43,966 nt of DNA from Duodenibacillus massiliensis (GCF_900128485.1 NZ_LT635857.1:32893-76858), one strand, 5' to 3'; shown: positions 34,294 through 43,799, counted from the first letter of the stretch. Translations and numbers: made by a program. The notes: generated by a model not told the origin, from the letters alone.

Positions 34294-34408
34294 CGGGTTC
34301 TCGGTCTAATGGCCGGCAAAGCATGGGCTGACTCAGAGCGAAACCCTGAGCCCGTGCGGCACTTTGCCTGATTTTGGGGCCGCACTGCGGGCATTCTAAC
34401 AACCCGCG

Positions 34409-34723
34409 TCAGGCCCTGCCCAAGGCGGACGGGGCTTTAAAGTACCTGCCAGAGGCCGCGGCGGTTGTTGCCGATGCGGCGCAGGCGCTTTTCTCTTTCT
34501 GCAGGCCGGCAAAAAGGCGCTTAACGGTAATGACGCAAGCCCCCAGGGATTTGGCTGCCTCAGACTGCGTCGCCTGCGGCGTGTCTCTGAGACAGGCCAT
34601 GAGCTTTTCCCTGAGCGGATCGGGAACCTCAGGATCAGAAGCGGTCAATGTATGCGGCAGGGCTCCGTAGGCATCGGTTGCAAACGGCCTGCGCGGTACC
34701 GCAATGACGGTGCGGTCAGACAT
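34409..34723 (-). pseudogene. Fragment with a C-terminal winged-helix, possibly AlbA_2/ATP-binding protein tail
   Basis: An in-frame stretch from MSDRTVIAVPRRPFATDAYG contains LREKLMACLRDTPQATQSEA followed by AKSLGACVITVKRLFAGLQK, a winged-helix pattern common at the C-termini of AlbA_2-type putative DNA-binding/ATPase proteins. The upstream domain is missing and the frame runs into the opposite-strand Mop remnant. It is probably a truncated gene. Family assignment is weak. Confidence 0.4.
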
Positions 34724-34841
34724 CTCCCGCAAAACCGGTTCTCCCAGGTGCCAGTCCCTGCAACACCGGCAATCAAAGGCAGCGCATTGCCCAAAGACTT
34801 CATCAGCCCGATCCGGCGGAAAAAGGGCGGCAAGCGGGCGG

Positions 34842-35024
34842 TTGCTGGGCCTTGAAGTCAAGGAAGGCCCGGTTTCCACCGAAGTCATGATCGAAACTGC
34901 CGCCGGCGAAAAGATCGTCTCCTCCATCACGACGACTTCTGCGAAAAACCTTGGCCTTAAGGTGGGCGGCAAGGCCTACGCGATCATTAAGGCCACCAAC
35001 GTCATGATCGGCATCGAAGACTAA
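34842..35024 (+). pseudogene. Mop (molybdate/tungstate-binding TOBE) domain remnant
   Basis: The peptide LGLEVKEGPVSTEVMIETAA continues GEKIVSSITTTSAKNLGLKV and ends AYAIIKATNVMIGIED. This is a nearly complete Mop domain (SVT-x-x-S and IKATxVMI are the ligand-binding parts). The first ~10 residues and any start codon are replaced by unrelated sequence from about 34845 leftward. A good terminator follows. It was a ModE-tail or small Mop protein, now truncated. Confidence 0.65.
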
Positions 35025-35050
35025 GACCCGGGACTTTTCCCCAAATCACA

Positions 35051-35094
35051 AACCGCCCGCCGGCCCTTCCTCCCGCGGGCGGTTTCTGCGTTTA
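35051..35094 (+). terminator. Terminator after the Mop remnant
   Basis: AACCGCCCGC (35051-35060) pairs with GCGGGCGGTT (35075-35084), followed by TCTGCGTTT. Confidence 0.65.
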
Positions 35095-35167
35095 GCGCCC
35101 TCCCCATATAATTGCCCATCCGATTCTATTCGCGCAAAGCCCGCGGGCTTTGCAACACACAAACCAT

Positions 35168-36124
35168 ATGCTGCACATCATCCGGGGACTTCCGAGCCCG
35201 TTTACGCGCATGGACTGCGCGGTGGCCATCGGCAACTTTGACGGCGTTCACAGAGGGCATCAGGCGCTTCTGGCTGAAGTCAGACAGGCTGCGGCCGCGC
35301 GAGGCCTTATGCCCGCGGTGCTTACCTTTGAGCCCCACCCCCGTGAGTTTTTCGGCGAGACCGACCTCCCCCGCATCTCAACCCTGCGGGATAAGCTCGC
35401 GAACATCGTTGCCTGCGGCATTCAGCGCGTCTTTGTGATGCCCTTTAACGAGGCGATGGCCAAAATGGCGCCCGCAGAATTTGCCCGCGACATTCTCGCC
35501 GAGGGCCTCGCGTGCCGCTGGGTGAGCGTCGGGGAAAACTTCACGTTCGGCGCCGGACGCAGCGGCAACTTCGCTACGCTTGAAGAATTGGGGCAACACT
35601 ATCACTTTGAAACCTTTAAGACGCCCCTTCTTTTTCACGGGCAGGAGAGGATTTCAAGTTCCAGAATCCGCGCGGCGCTTGCCTTGGGAGACCTCCATGA
35701 AGCAGCCGAGATGCTCGGGCGAGCCGTCGCGATGACCGGGCGCGTGGTGCACGGTGCGGCGCTCGGCAGGCAGCTGGGGTTCCCCACGCTCAACATGTTT
35801 GCCGTCCCCCCGGGCAGTAAAACGCATCCGGCGCTGCACGGCATTTACGCGGTGCGGGTAAAGGGCCTTGACGCGATCGGCTCCGTCTGGCCGGGGGTGG
35901 CGAGTATCGGCAACAAACCGACCGTGGTCAGCGACGGCCGGTGGCTTCTTGAAACCCACGTCTTTAACTGGACGGGCAACGCCTACGGTAAGCTCATCGA
36001 GGTGGAGTTCGTTGAAAAACTCAGAGACGAAAAGAAGTTTTCGGGCCTTCCGGAACTCACGGCCGCCATTTCTGCCGACTGCGAGCGCGCCAAAGCAATT
36101 CTGGGCGTCAAAGTCGAAGCCTGA
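35168..36124 (+). CDS. ribF: Bifunctional riboflavin kinase / FAD synthetase RibF
   Basis: 318 residues from the ATG at 35168 (MLHIIRGLPSPF). The N-terminal FAD synthetase domain has AIGNFDGVHRGHQALL (nucleotidyltransferase GxxDGxHxGH motif) and ERISSSRIR. The C-terminal riboflavin kinase domain has GRQLGFPTLNM, GVASIGNKPTV (PTxN-type region) and ETHVFNW. It makes FMN and FAD. The Shine-Dalgarno is not obvious. It precedes ileS as in many Gram-negative bacteria, with a 143-bp gap (36125-36267). Confidence 0.96.
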   Translation: MLHIIRGLPSPFTRMDCAVAIGNFDGVHRGHQALLAEVRQAAAARGLMPAVLTFEPHPREFFGETDLPRISTLRDKLANIVACGIQRVFVMPFNEAMAKMAPAEFARDILAEGLACRWVSVGENFTFGAGRSGNFATLEELGQHYHFETFKTPLLFHGQERISSSRIRAALALGDLHEAAEMLGRAVAMTGRVVHGAALGRQLGFPTLNMFAVPPGSKTHPALHGIYAVRVKGLDAIGSVWPGVASIGNKPTVVSDGRWLLETHVFNWTGNAYGKLIEVEFVEKLRDEKKFSGLPELTAAISADCERAKAILGVKVEA

Positions 36125-36267
36125 ACGTCAAACTGGGCGCTTTTGCCTATGGCAAAGTACCGCCCCGATGAAATACACTCTCAAATTCACCGCTTCGGCG
36201 CGTAATGCTTTTACGCCTGAAGTTTTACTGTCAATCCGGAAGAGCCCGAGGGGGCCTGGAGAAACAC

Positions 36268-39147
36268 ATGGCAAAAGCCGACAAAGGTGCTGACGCAGCA
36301 TCGAAAAAATATCCTCTGAATCTGCCTGACACACCCTTTCCGATGCGGGGAGACCTCGCCAAGCGCGAACCCGGCTGGGTCGCCGACTGGGAAAAGCGCG
36401 GTGTGTATCAGACCATCCGCAAGGCCCGCAAAGGCGCGCGCAAGTTCATTCTGCACGACGGCCCCCCGTACGCCAACGGCGACATTCACATGGGCCACGC
36501 CTTAAATAAGATTTTGAAGGACATCATCAATAAGACGAAGCTCTTTGCCGGCTACGATGTGCCCTACGTCCCGGGCTGGGACTGCCACGGCATGCCGATT
36601 GAAATCCAGATTGAGAAAAAGTACGGCAAGGGCCTGCCTAAGGAAGAAGTGATCGCCAAGGCCCGCGCCTACGCGGCCGAACAGGTTGAGCACCAGAAAG
36701 CGGGCTTTAAGCGCCTGGGCGTTTTGGCTGACTGGGAAAATCCGTATCTCACGATGCGGCCCGCAACGGAAGCGGCTGAAATCCGGGCTCTCGCCAAAAT
36801 CATGGAAAAGGGCTACGTCTACCGCGGTCTCAAACCCGTGAACTGGTGCTTTGACTGCCAGTCGGCTTTGGCTGAAGCTGAAGTCGAATATAAGGACGCC
36901 GAAAGCTACGAAATCGATATCGGCTTTAAGCTTTCCGAGGAAGATAAGCCGCGCGTTGAAGAAGCCTTTGCGCACAAGATTGAGAAGCCCTGCTATACGG
37001 TGATCTGGACCACGACCCCGTGGACGATTCCCGCGAACCAGGCGCTTAACATGCACCCCGAACTGGAGTATGCGCTCGTTGACTGCGGCGACCGTTACCT
37101 TATCCTTGGCAAAGGCCTCACCGAAGCCGCCTTAAAGCGCTACGGAAAGACCGGGACGATTGTTGCGACCGCCAAGGGCGAAAAGTTTGAGGGTGTCAGG
37201 TTCTGCCATCCCCTGTACGATATCGACCCGGGCTATAAGCGTTTTTCGCCCGTGTATCTCGCAGACTACGTTGAAGCCGCATCCGGCACGGGTATCGTGC
37301 ACTCGGCACCGGCCTACGGTGTGGATGACTTTGTGAGCTGCAAAAAGCACGGAATGACCAACGATGAGATCCTTAATCCCGTGCAGGGTAACGGCGTCTA
37401 CGCCGACTGGCTCCCGCTTTTCGGAGGACTTTTCATCTGGAAGGCGCAGCCTAAGATCGTTGACACCCTGCGTGTCGCGGGCGCTCTTTACGCCGTGGGC
37501 AAGATGAACCACAGCTACATGCACTGCTGGCGTCATAAGACCCCGTTGATCTACCGCGCCACGGCCCAGTGGTTTGTGAGAATGGATAAGCCCGATGCGG
37601 ACACCAAGGGCGTTCTCGGGGAACCGGCCTCCGCGCAGACTCTGCGTGAAGCCGCGCTTAAGGGCGTTGACAGCACGAAGTTTTTCCCGAGCTGGGGCTA
37701 TAACCGCCTGCACGCCATGATCGAGAACCGCCCCGACTGGTGTATTTCCCGTCAGCGCAACTGGGGTGTGCCGCTTCCCTTCTTCATGAATAAGGCCACG
37801 GGTGAACTGCACCCCAAGACTCTTGAAATCATGGAAGAAGTCGCCAAGCGCGTCGAAAAAGAAGGCATTGAAGCCTGGGTGAAGGCCAAGCCCGAAGAGT
37901 TCCTCGCGGCCGACGAAGTCAGCCAGTACGTAAAGACGAGTGACATTCTCGACGTTTGGTTTGATTCCGGCTCCACGCACTTTACCGTGATGCGCGGCAG
38001 CCACAAGGATGATTTGAACAAGTTCCCGGCAGACCTCTACCTTGAAGGCAGCGACCAACACCGCGGCTGGTTCCACTCGTCGCTTCTCATCGGCACGATG
38101 CTGGACGGCCGTCCGCCCTACGACGCCCTTCTCACCCACGGGTTCCTTGTGGACGAAAACGGCGAAAAGATGAGCAAGAGCCGCGGCAATACCGTGAGCC
38201 CGCAGGAAATCTGCAACAAGTACGGTGCTGAAATCTGCCGTCTGTGGGTGGCAAGCACCGACTACACGAGCGAACTCAGAATCGGGTCCTCCATCATCGC
38301 GCGCGTTGTAGACAGCTACCGCCGTATCCGCAATACGCTCAGGTTCCTCCTTGCCAACACGAGCGACTTTGATCCCAAAAAAGACGCCGTTCCGGTCAGT
38401 GAGATGCTTGAGCTTGACCGCTGGGCCCTGGCACGCGTCGACGCCCTGCAGGACAGAATCCTCGAACTTGAGCAGACGTACCAGTTCCATCTGGTGACCT
38501 CCCTCTTGATGAGCTTTGCCACGGAAGACCTGGGCGGGTTCTATCTCGATGTTTTGAAGGACCGCCTCTACACGACAAAGGCCGATGGCCTTCCGAGGCG
38601 TTCCGCGCAGACCGCGCTCTGGCACATCACGGCAACGCTTCTGCGTCTCATGGCGCCGATTCTGTCCTTTACCGCCGAAGAAGCCTTTGCCGTGTTTTCG
38701 CCCAACGAAAGCGGCACGATCTTCACGGAAACCAATCACATGGTGCCCGAAGTCGCCAACGCCCCCGAGCTTCTCGCAAAGTGGGAGGCGGTGCGTTCAG
38801 CACGCGCCAAGGTTTTGAAAGAAATCGAGACCCTGCGCGCCGAAGGCAAGATCGGTTCGAGCCTTGCCGCGGACGCCATCATTACGGCCTCCGGAAGCGA
38901 CTGGCAGTACCTTGCCTCTTTGGGCGAAGAACTCCGCTTTGTGATGATGACCTCAAAGTGTGAACTCCGGAAGGCCGAAAAGGACGACGCGGAACTCACG
39001 GTCACCGTGACCCCGAGCCCGCGCACCAAGTGCATCCGCTGCTGGCACTACGTTGACGGCACCACCGAAGACGCCGAACATCCGGGCCTTTGCCCGAGGT
39101 GCCGCGTCAACCTCTTCGGTGCCGGCGAAAAGCGTCTTTACGCTTAA
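36268..39147 (+). CDS. ileS: Isoleucyl-tRNA synthetase
   Basis: 959 residues from the ATG at 36268, preceded by GGAG. Class I motifs are HMGHALNK (HIGH-type) at about residue 74 and EKMSKSRGN. The editing domain CP1 lies between them ([14 protein letters not shown]). The C-terminal zinc finger [10 protein letters not shown]...CPRCRVN is complete. It charges tRNA-Ile. It is followed 6 bp later by lspA, a classic linkage. Confidence 0.98.
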   Translation: MAKADKGADAASKKYPLNLPDTPFPMRGDLAKREPGWVADWEKRGVYQTIRKARKGARKFILHDGPPYANGDIHMGHALNKILKDIINKTKLFAGYDVPYVPGWDCHGMPIEIQIEKKYGKGLPKEEVIAKARAYAAEQVEHQKAGFKRLGVLADWENPYLTMRPATEAAEIRALAKIMEKGYVYRGLKPVNWCFDCQSALAEAEVEYKDAESYEIDIGFKLSEEDKPRVEEAFAHKIEKPCYTVIWTTTPWTIPANQALNMHPELEYALVDCGDRYLILGKGLTEAALKRYGKTGTIVATAKGEKFEGVRFCHPLYDIDPGYKRFSPVYLADYVEAASGTGIVHSAPAYGVDDFVSCKKHGMTNDEILNPVQGNGVYADWLPLFGGLFIWKAQPKIVDTLRVAGALYAVGKMNHSYMHCWRHKTPLIYRATAQWFVRMDKPDADTKGVLGEPASAQTLREAALKGVDSTKFFPSWGYNRLHAMIENRPDWCISRQRNWGVPLPFFMNKATGELHPKTLEIMEEVAKRVEKEGIEAWVKAKPEEFLAADEVSQYVKTSDILDVWFDSGSTHFTVMRGSHKDDLNKFPADLYLEGSDQHRGWFHSSLLIGTMLDGRPPYDALLTHGFLVDENGEKMSKSRGNTVSPQEICNKYGAEICRLWVASTDYTSELRIGSSIIARVVDSYRRIRNTLRFLLANTSDFDPKKDAVPVSEMLELDRWALARVDALQDRILELEQTYQFHLVTSLLMSFATEDLGGFYLDVLKDRLYTTKADGLPRRSAQTALWHITATLLRLMAPILSFTAEEAFAVFSPNESGTIFTETNHMVPEVANAPELLAKWEAVRSARAKVLKEIETLRAEGKIGSSLAADAIITASGSDWQYLASLGEELRFVMMTSKCELRKAEKDDAELTVTVTPSPRTKCIRCWHYVDGTTEDAEHPGLCPRCRVNLFGAGEKRLYA

Positions 39148-39153
39148 CGCGCC

Positions 39154-39681
39154 ATGCAGGCCGCAGACCGTCAGAATCCGTCAAATCCCCCCGCAGTTTC
39201 GTGGGGGCGGTTTGGCCTTCTTGCGGCTGCGGCCGTCGTTTTTCTCATTCTTGATCAGGCGACAAAAGCCTGGATTCAGGCGGCCTTTTTTGAGGGAGAA
39301 TTTATCCGCGTTCTCCCCTTTTTTAATCTCTGCCACGTCCGAAACACCGGCGCAGCCTTCTCTTTTTTAAGCGACGCGGGCGGCTGGCAGACCGCGTTTT
39401 TCGTGACGATGGCCTCTGTCGTTGCGGTGATTGCGCTTATTACCATGAAGCGCACCGCCAACCGCTTCTTTCAGTGGGCCTCCGTTCTCATTCTCTCGGG
39501 CGCCGTGGGTAACGCCATTGACCGCGTGGTTTTGGGAAGCGTCGTCGATTTTCTCGACTTTCATCTTGCCGGCTGGCACTGGCCCGCGTTTAATGTGGCC
39601 GATATCGCAATCTGCCTCGGGGCCTTTCTCATTGTCGTTGCGGAATTTAAGTCCGCGAAGAAGTCAACTACCCCTGACTGA
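39154..39681 (+). CDS. lspA: Lipoprotein signal peptidase (signal peptidase II)
   Basis: 175 residues with four transmembrane segments. The catalytic Asp pair lies in GNAIDRVVLGSVVDFLDF and FNVADIAICLG. FFNLCHVRNTGAAFSF is the conserved region III. It cleaves prolipoproteins before the lipidated Cys in the inner membrane. The ATG lies 6 bp after ileS, so the two are co-transcribed. The rest of the ancestral operon (coaBC, dut) now starts 1.2 kb further on. Confidence 0.97.
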   Translation: MQAADRQNPSNPPAVSWGRFGLLAAAAVVFLILDQATKAWIQAAFFEGEFIRVLPFFNLCHVRNTGAAFSFLSDAGGWQTAFFVTMASVVAVIALITMKRTANRFFQWASVLILSGAVGNAIDRVVLGSVVDFLDFHLAGWHWPAFNVADIAICLGAFLIVVAEFKSAKKSTTPD

Positions 39682-40149
39682 AGTCAGAGAAAGCGTCTTC
39701 AGCGCAACGGCTCTCAGAGTGCCGGACAGCACCTGAAAAAAGCCTCAGGCCGAGAAAGACGCCATGTGACGCATGTCAATAACGTTGTAAGCAAAGAGAT
39801 TGTGCAGGAAGCCGTAAAGCGGGGTATCAAGTTAATCGCCCTGGAAGACCTGACGCATATCCGGGATCACATCAAGGCCGGGAAACGCATCAGAAGCCGA
39901 CTGCACCGCTGGTCTTTCCGTGAGTTGCAGGAGATGATTGTTTACAAAGCGGCAACCGCTGGAATCCGGTGTGTTTTCCTGGATCCGCGCTATACAAGCC
40001 AGACATGCTCACAGTGCGGGGCACCAGGCAAACGCCATAAGCACGGGTTCCGCTGCAGCCAATGTGGTCACCTTGCGCACAGCGACTTGAATGCGAGCCG
40101 CAACCTGCAGGGTCTGTGCCAACAGCTGTCAGCACAGGGGCTGATGTAA
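39682..40149 (+). pseudogene. TnpB C-terminal fragment (different lineage from the 27-28 kb copy)
   Basis: The readable frame starts around 39700 as LKKASGRERRHVTHVNNVVS and includes LIALEDLTHIRD (RuvC Glu motif), the zinc ribbon TSQTCSQCGAPGKRH with CSQCGHLAHSDLNASRN (last RuvC motif, with DRD replaced by HSDLNASRN), ending AQGLM. The N-terminal ~60% with the first catalytic Asp is missing. A right-end hairpin follows. It lies directly after lspA. Confidence 0.85.
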
Positions 40150-40191
40150 ACCAGCCTTATGTTGGGCCGTGTGATGCGGTTACAATAAAGC

Positions 40192-40219
40192 CCCCGTCTT
40201 CAGACGGGGTGTTGTTTAC
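40192..40219 (+). other. Right-end hairpin of the second TnpB element
   Basis: CCCCGTCT-TC-AGACGGGG (40192-40209) followed by TGTTGTTTAC. The same hairpin-plus-TTGTTTA layout ends the element at 27121, marking the IS605-group right end. Confidence 0.65.
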
Positions 40220-40220
40220 G

Positions 40221-40391
40221 CCGGCACTTGCCTTAAGCGACCGCGCCTGGGTCGTTGACAACTCGGGGCATCAATTTGCATTGGGAGCCCGAAGCGACAG
40301 CAAAAGCGTGAAAGTCCTTGAAGGCGCACCGGCGTGGATCAGAGATCTCCTCCGGTCAATCCCAGACAACGCAATGCGGCAGGCTCAGTAA
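40221..40391 (+). pseudogene. C-terminal remnant of a zeta-toxin-like protein
   Basis: Immediately after the IS right end an in-frame stretch reads SDRAWVVDNSGHQFALGARS and ends PAWIRDLLRSIPDNAMRQ. The D-R-x-W-V-x-DNSG pattern is typical of the end of zeta-toxin-family P-loop proteins. The Walker A and catalytic parts are gone, replaced by the IS. Confidence 0.45.
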
Positions 40392-40423
40392 GCCGGAACC
40401 CGCATGGAAACAAGGAATCAGCA

Positions 40424-40657
40424 ATGCAGAAAAAAGAAAACAAACGGCCCGGCACCTACGCATCCCTGCAGACACCGTCCGGAAATGTGGTGCTTGATTT
40501 CTCCCAACGCGACTGGGAGCAGCTCCAGTACTACATGCAGCACCCGGAATTCTTTTAGGGCGTCGTGGAAAGGGCGCGGGCTGCGACGAGGCATGTCGGC
40601 ACGATCACTGAGGATGATGCGATTTGTCCGGAGCGCAGGCAAAAAGTCCGTCGCTGA
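40424..40657 (+). pseudogene. Small ORF split by an amber codon, downstream of the toxin remnant
   Basis: ATG at 40424 with GGAATCAGCA upstream gives MQKKENKRPGTYASLQTPSG followed by NVVLDFSQRDWEQLQYYMQHPEFF, then TAG (40556-40558). The frame continues without interruption as GVVERARAATRHVGTITEDD and further to TGA at 40655-40657. The seamless continuation suggests one 77-residue protein broken by a nonsense change (TGG to TAG is possible). It may be the partner of the neighbouring zeta-like gene. The 44-residue product may still be made. Confidence 0.45.
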
Positions 40658-40755
40658 CTGGCTTTCCGGCTATTTTTCTTCCAGTACCCGCACAGCCAGG
40701 CAAGGATCAGCGAGCCGACCCCGATGCCCAAAACCATGATGTACGGCGTACTCAT
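40555..40755 (-). CDS. Small membrane protein (66 aa), uncertain
   Basis: A strong AAGGAGAAGCA ribosome-binding site precedes the ATG at 40755. The first ~25 residues (MSTPYIMVLGIGVGSLILAW) form one transmembrane helix, followed by a basic stretch GYWKKNSRKASQRR. The C-terminal half is antisense to the small ORF at 40424 and may not be genuine coding sequence of the original gene. Function unknown. Confidence 0.45.
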   Translation of the reverse strand: MSTPYIMVLGIGVGSLILAWLCGYWKKNSRKASQRRTFCLRSGQIASSSVIVPTCLVAARALSTTP

Positions 40756-40904
40756 TGCTTCTCCTTCAGGAATTAATCACAGAAACGCAGCCGCATTCCG
40801 GAACAGAAGCGCCGCTACCAGCCGCACTGAATTATCCGTCACCGGCCCGAAAAGCGCCCGCCTTGTCCCGCTACAATGCCGTCATCAGCTAACTTTTCGA
40901 TCGT

Positions 40905-42119
40905 TTGCCTGCCGTGCCCGCTTATCCCACACTCAAAAACCGCTCCGTTACGCTTGCCGTCACGGGCGGTATTGCCGCCTACAAGTCCTGTGAACTCGTC
41001 AGGCTCCTAAAAAAAGCCGGAGCCGATGTGAGGATCATCATGACTGAGGCGGCGGCGCACTTTGTGACGCCCTTAACCTTTGAAGCGCTCTGCGGCCACG
41101 CCGTGGGCATTGAAAACCTCACGCGCGATATGCCGCACCTTGCGGCCACGCACGGGGCGTGCGACCTCATGATTGTGGCGCCCGCGACCGCCGACATCCT
41201 CGGTAAAGCCGCCCACGGGATTGCCGACAATCTTGTGAGCACCGCAATCATTGCGCGTGCGGCGCCCCTCGCGGTCTGTCCGGCGATGAATACACGGATG
41301 TGGGAAAACCCCGCGGTGCAGCGCTCCGTCAAAGTATTAGCTGATGACGGCGTCATGATCTGGGGACCTCAGGCGGGAAACCTTGCCTGCGGCGAAACCG
41401 GCGCAGGGCGCATGATGGAGCCGGAAGATATTGTGGAACTGGCTGCCGCCGCGCTTGCCCCCAAAACCCTTACGGGCAAAAAAGCCGTTGTGACGGCCGG
41501 CCCCACCGAAGAGCCTCTTGATCCCGTTCGGGTGATCACAAACCGTAGTTCCGGCCTTCAGGGCTATGCGCTTGCGCGAAGCCTCATGCAGGCCGGATGC
41601 GACACAGTACTGATTTCAGGCCCCACGGCATTAACCGCGCCCGCGGGTGTGCGCGTTATCTCCGTCAAAACGGCAGACGAAATGCATACGGCAGCGCTGA
41701 AAGAAACCCAAGACGCCGATATCTTTGCGGGCGTTGCCGCGGTCTGCGACTGGAAGACAGCAGAGGTTGCTCCGCAGAAAATGAAAAAGACGCCGGGAAA
41801 AGAGTCGCTTACCCTCACCTTCGTGAAAAACTCTGACATTCTCGCGGACGTTAAAAAAGCGCGGCCCACGCTTTTTGCCGTGGGCTTTGCCGCGGAAACC
41901 GAAAACTTAGAAGCCAATGCCCGGACCAAATGTGTAACGAAGGGCGCTGACCTTATTGTCGGCAACCTCGCCCCGGCAGTGTTCGGCAAGAACGAGAATA
42001 CCGTGATCTTCGTGACAAAAACCGGCGTCACAGAACTTCCGACCATGACTAAAGACGAAACCGCGCAGCTCATCACGGACTTTATTGCGGCAAGCCTTAA
42101 GGACGGAAACCATGCGTGA
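40905..42119 (+). CDS. coaBC: Bifunctional phosphopantothenoylcysteine decarboxylase / phosphopantothenate-cysteine ligase
   Basis: About 404 residues. The start is uncertain: TTG 40905 or GTG 40914, neither with a clear ribosome-binding site. The N-terminal flavoprotein CoaC domain has VTGGIAAYKSCELVR, the active-site PAMNTRMWENPAVQ and GETGAGRMMEPEDI. The C-terminal CoaB ligase has TAGPTEEPLDPVRVITNRSS and AAVCDWK. It carries out two steps of coenzyme A synthesis. It overlaps the next gene by ATG...TGA and belongs to the coaBC-dut group. Confidence 0.95.
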   Translation: MPAVPAYPTLKNRSVTLAVTGGIAAYKSCELVRLLKKAGADVRIIMTEAAAHFVTPLTFEALCGHAVGIENLTRDMPHLAATHGACDLMIVAPATADILGKAAHGIADNLVSTAIIARAAPLAVCPAMNTRMWENPAVQRSVKVLADDGVMIWGPQAGNLACGETGAGRMMEPEDIVELAAAALAPKTLTGKKAVVTAGPTEEPLDPVRVITNRSSGLQGYALARSLMQAGCDTVLISGPTALTAPAGVRVISVKTADEMHTAALKETQDADIFAGVAAVCDWKTAEVAPQKMKKTPGKESLTLTFVKNSDILADVKKARPTLFAVGFAAETENLEANARTKCVTKGADLIVGNLAPAVFGKNENTVIFVTKTGVTELPTMTKDETAQLITDFIAASLKDGNHA

Positions 42120-42501
42120 TCCCTTCAGTCTTGAGCCGCCCGACGGCGACTATGTGGCCTACCTCGATAAGCTCATAAAAGGCAAAATCGGGAGTCTGAG
42201 CCCCTTGTCCGTCACCGCAGACAACGGCATGGTGACCGTGAGAAGCACGGCTGAACCCGCTCCTCTTCAGGGGGACGCGGTGCCCGCCGACACGGACGAT
42301 GACCCCTACCTTAAAAATGAACCCGTTGTGCGCATGGCCTTTGCCCTCATCCGCCTTGCGGGGCCCTTGATTGCCCTCGCTGGCGTCATTCTCATGGCCA
42401 CAGGCGTTGCCTTTGACCGTTCCGACAACATCCCCTTAGGTATGATCCTCGTCTTTATCGGCGTGGTGACCACCGCCCAGGCCAGAAACAAGAAAAGATA
42501 G
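42112..42501 (+). CDS. Small membrane protein between coaBC and dut
   Basis: 129 residues from the ATG at 42112, overlapping the coaBC stop by 8 bases. The N-terminal ~75 residues are soluble and acidic (PADTDDDPYLKNEP). Two transmembrane segments follow (LIRLAGPLIALAGVILMATG and GMILVFIGVVTTAQ). I do not recognise the family. Translational coupling suggests steady housekeeping expression. dut begins 6 bp downstream. Confidence 0.7.
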   Translation: MRDPFSLEPPDGDYVAYLDKLIKGKIGSLSPLSVTADNGMVTVRSTAEPAPLQGDAVPADTDDDPYLKNEPVVRMAFALIRLAGPLIALAGVILMATGVAFDRSDNIPLGMILVFIGVVTTAQARNKKR

Positions 42502-42507
42502 ATAGAT

Positions 42508-42954
42508 ATGAAAGTCGATCTCAAAATTTTGGATGACCGCATCCGCACGCAGCTCCCTCAGTACGCAACACCGGGGTCCGCAGGGCTTGATTTAAGAGCC
42601 CTGGTTGATGAACCCCGCACCTTAGCCCCGGGGGAAACGTACCTTGTGCACACGGGTCTTGCGATTCACTTGGCCGACCCCGGCTACGCCGCGGTGATCC
42701 TTCCGCGAAGCGGCCTCGGGCACAAAAAGGGCATTGTGCTCGGAAACCTCGTGGGGCTCATTGACTCCGACTACCAGGGCGAACTCATGGTGAGCCTCTG
42801 GAACCGCTCTGCCGAGCCCTTTGTGTTAAATCCCTTTGAGCGCATTGCGCAGCTTGTGATCGTGCCCGTGGTGCAGGCGCAGTTTCATGTCGTCGAAGAT
42901 TTTGAAGCGTCAAGCCGTGCGGCCGGGGGCTTTGGGTCGACCGGGACAAAATAA
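42508..42954 (+). CDS. dut: dUTP diphosphatase
   Basis: 148 residues, typical of trimeric dUTPase. Motifs: [12 protein letters not shown] (1), [11 protein letters not shown] (2), [15 protein letters not shown] (3), [11 protein letters not shown] (4) and the C-terminal AGGFGSTG (5). It hydrolyses dUTP to dUMP and pyrophosphate. It is last in the coaBC group and followed by a terminator. Confidence 0.98.
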   Translation: MKVDLKILDDRIRTQLPQYATPGSAGLDLRALVDEPRTLAPGETYLVHTGLAIHLADPGYAAVILPRSGLGHKKGIVLGNLVGLIDSDYQGELMVSLWNRSAEPFVLNPFERIAQLVIVPVVQAQFHVVEDFEASSRAAGGFGSTGTK

Positions 42955-42974
42955 CGGGATTGGTTTCGAAAGAA

Positions 42975-43009
42975 AGGCTGTCGGGCGTTCATACCGGGCG
43001 GCCTTTTTT
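42975..43009 (+). terminator. Terminator after dut
   Basis: The GGCTGTC arm (42976-42982) pairs with GGGCGGCC-type sequence (42996-43003, including G-U pairs), followed by TTTTTT. Confidence 0.65.
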
Positions 43010-43389
43010 CTTGTCGGTCATGCGCAGGCTGACGCAACCAACTCAGCCTGAACCGCTTGAAACCGCGCAGACGCAAACTGCCGGCGCCGACATGATGCGC
43101 CGTTTCGATAAAGAGGAAGCCGGACATTGAGCGCGGTGATGTCCGGACCTGTCTCTTAGCCGCGTGCCGTCCTTATCGCACAGGACAATGCCCTTTGCGA
43201 AGAATTCGGCTTTGCGCATACGACGTATTACCATGCCGCATACCCTGATTGCGCGATGGCAGTTGTGACTACACGAAGCGCTTCCGTCGAACGAAAGGCA
43301 GCTGAACTTAAAAGACTTTTCTCCGCAAATTTCTGAAAGCAGCGAACGACCCCGTCACCTTCCACCCTGCCCTTGCCGTTCGAATTCGC
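43010..43389. other. Intergenic stretch without a convincing gene
   Basis: Short frames exist on both strands, for example a minus-strand one starting MRKAEFFAKGIVLCDKDGTR near 43217, but none has family resemblance or a good ribosome-binding site. It may contain debris of a lost gene. Confidence 0.4.
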
Positions 43390-43419
43390 TTTACAGCCGG
43401 CGAAAGCTCCGTGCATAAT
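43390..43419 (+). promoter_or_regulatory. Promoter of the Met/Cys leader region
   Basis: TTTACA (43390-43395) and CATAAT (43414-43419) are separated by 18 bp. The expected start is near 43426, about 55 bases before the first leader peptide. Confidence 0.6.
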
Positions 43420-43480
43420 GCCCGTCACCGAAAGGCAACGGCCTTTCACCGAATTTGACTCAAAAGGTTTTGTTAACCAA

Positions 43481-43570
43481 ATGCTCTCCGCCAAGAACAA
43501 CATGATGCGTATGTGCCCGATGTGCTGCTGCACACCGGTAAGCGTCTGTTGTCTGCGAAAAACCGCATAA
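43481..43570 (+). CDS. Leader peptide 1, Met/Cys-rich (29 aa)
   Basis: Starts MLSAKNNMMRMCPMCCCTPV and ends SVCCLRKTA with TAA at 43568-43570. Six Cys and five Met occur in 29 residues, with a Cys triplet (codons 15-17) and a Cys pair (23-24). AAAGG lies about 14 bases upstream, so initiation may be weak. The stop is 20 bases before an intrinsic terminator. TAAGCG inside the coding region (43538-43543) can pair with CGCTTA of the terminator's 5' arm (43595-43600), a possible antiterminator. I read it as an attenuator peptide, not a functional protein. Confidence 0.65.
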   Translation: MLSAKNNMMRMCPMCCCTPVSVCCLRKTA

Positions 43571-43590
43571 CGCGAAGAAAAGCAAACCGC

Positions 43591-43627
43591 AAGGCGCTTA
43601 CGGAAAAACTTCCGAAGCGCCTTTTTT
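43591..43627 (+). terminator. Attenuator terminator 1
   Basis: AAGGCGCTT (43591-43599) and AAGCGCCTT (43615-43623) form the outer stem, and CGGAA/TTCCG the inner stem, followed by a run of T to 43627. Confidence 0.85.
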
Positions 43628-43655
43628 GTTAACCCAAGCAAACAAAACAAACATC

Positions 43656-43772
43656 ATGAACTTCACCAGCACGATCACCGCCCGCCTCATGTGTATGCCC
43701 ATGTGTATGTGTCAGACCATCCACGTGAGCCCGGTGTCGTGCGCGCAAAAAGTGAGGAAACCCAAGACTTAA
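43656..43772 (+). CDS. Leader peptide 2, Met/Cys-rich (38 aa)
   Basis: Starts MNFTSTITARLMCMPMCMCQ, continues TIHVSPVSCAQKVRKPKT and stops at 43770-43772. The core MCMPMCMC alternates Met and Cys. It resembles leader 1 (MCPMCCC-T-PVSVCC against MCMPMCMC-QT-HVSPVSC), pointing to a duplication. No strong Shine-Dalgarno is visible (upstream is A/C-rich). The stop lies 27 bases before the second terminator. Confidence 0.6.
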   Translation: MNFTSTITARLMCMPMCMCQTIHVSPVSCAQKVRKPKT

Positions 43773-43799
43773 AGCGCAAACAACCAACACCACCTGCAA

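Noticed and set aside
37132-38739. 535-codon minus-strand frame inside ileS
   Set aside because: It lies entirely antisense to catalytic and editing domains of ileS. Such frames are common opposite high-GC genes.
43228-43650. 140-codon minus-strand frame across the leader region
   Set aside because: It runs antisense through a promoter, leader peptide and terminator whose features all point to the plus strand.
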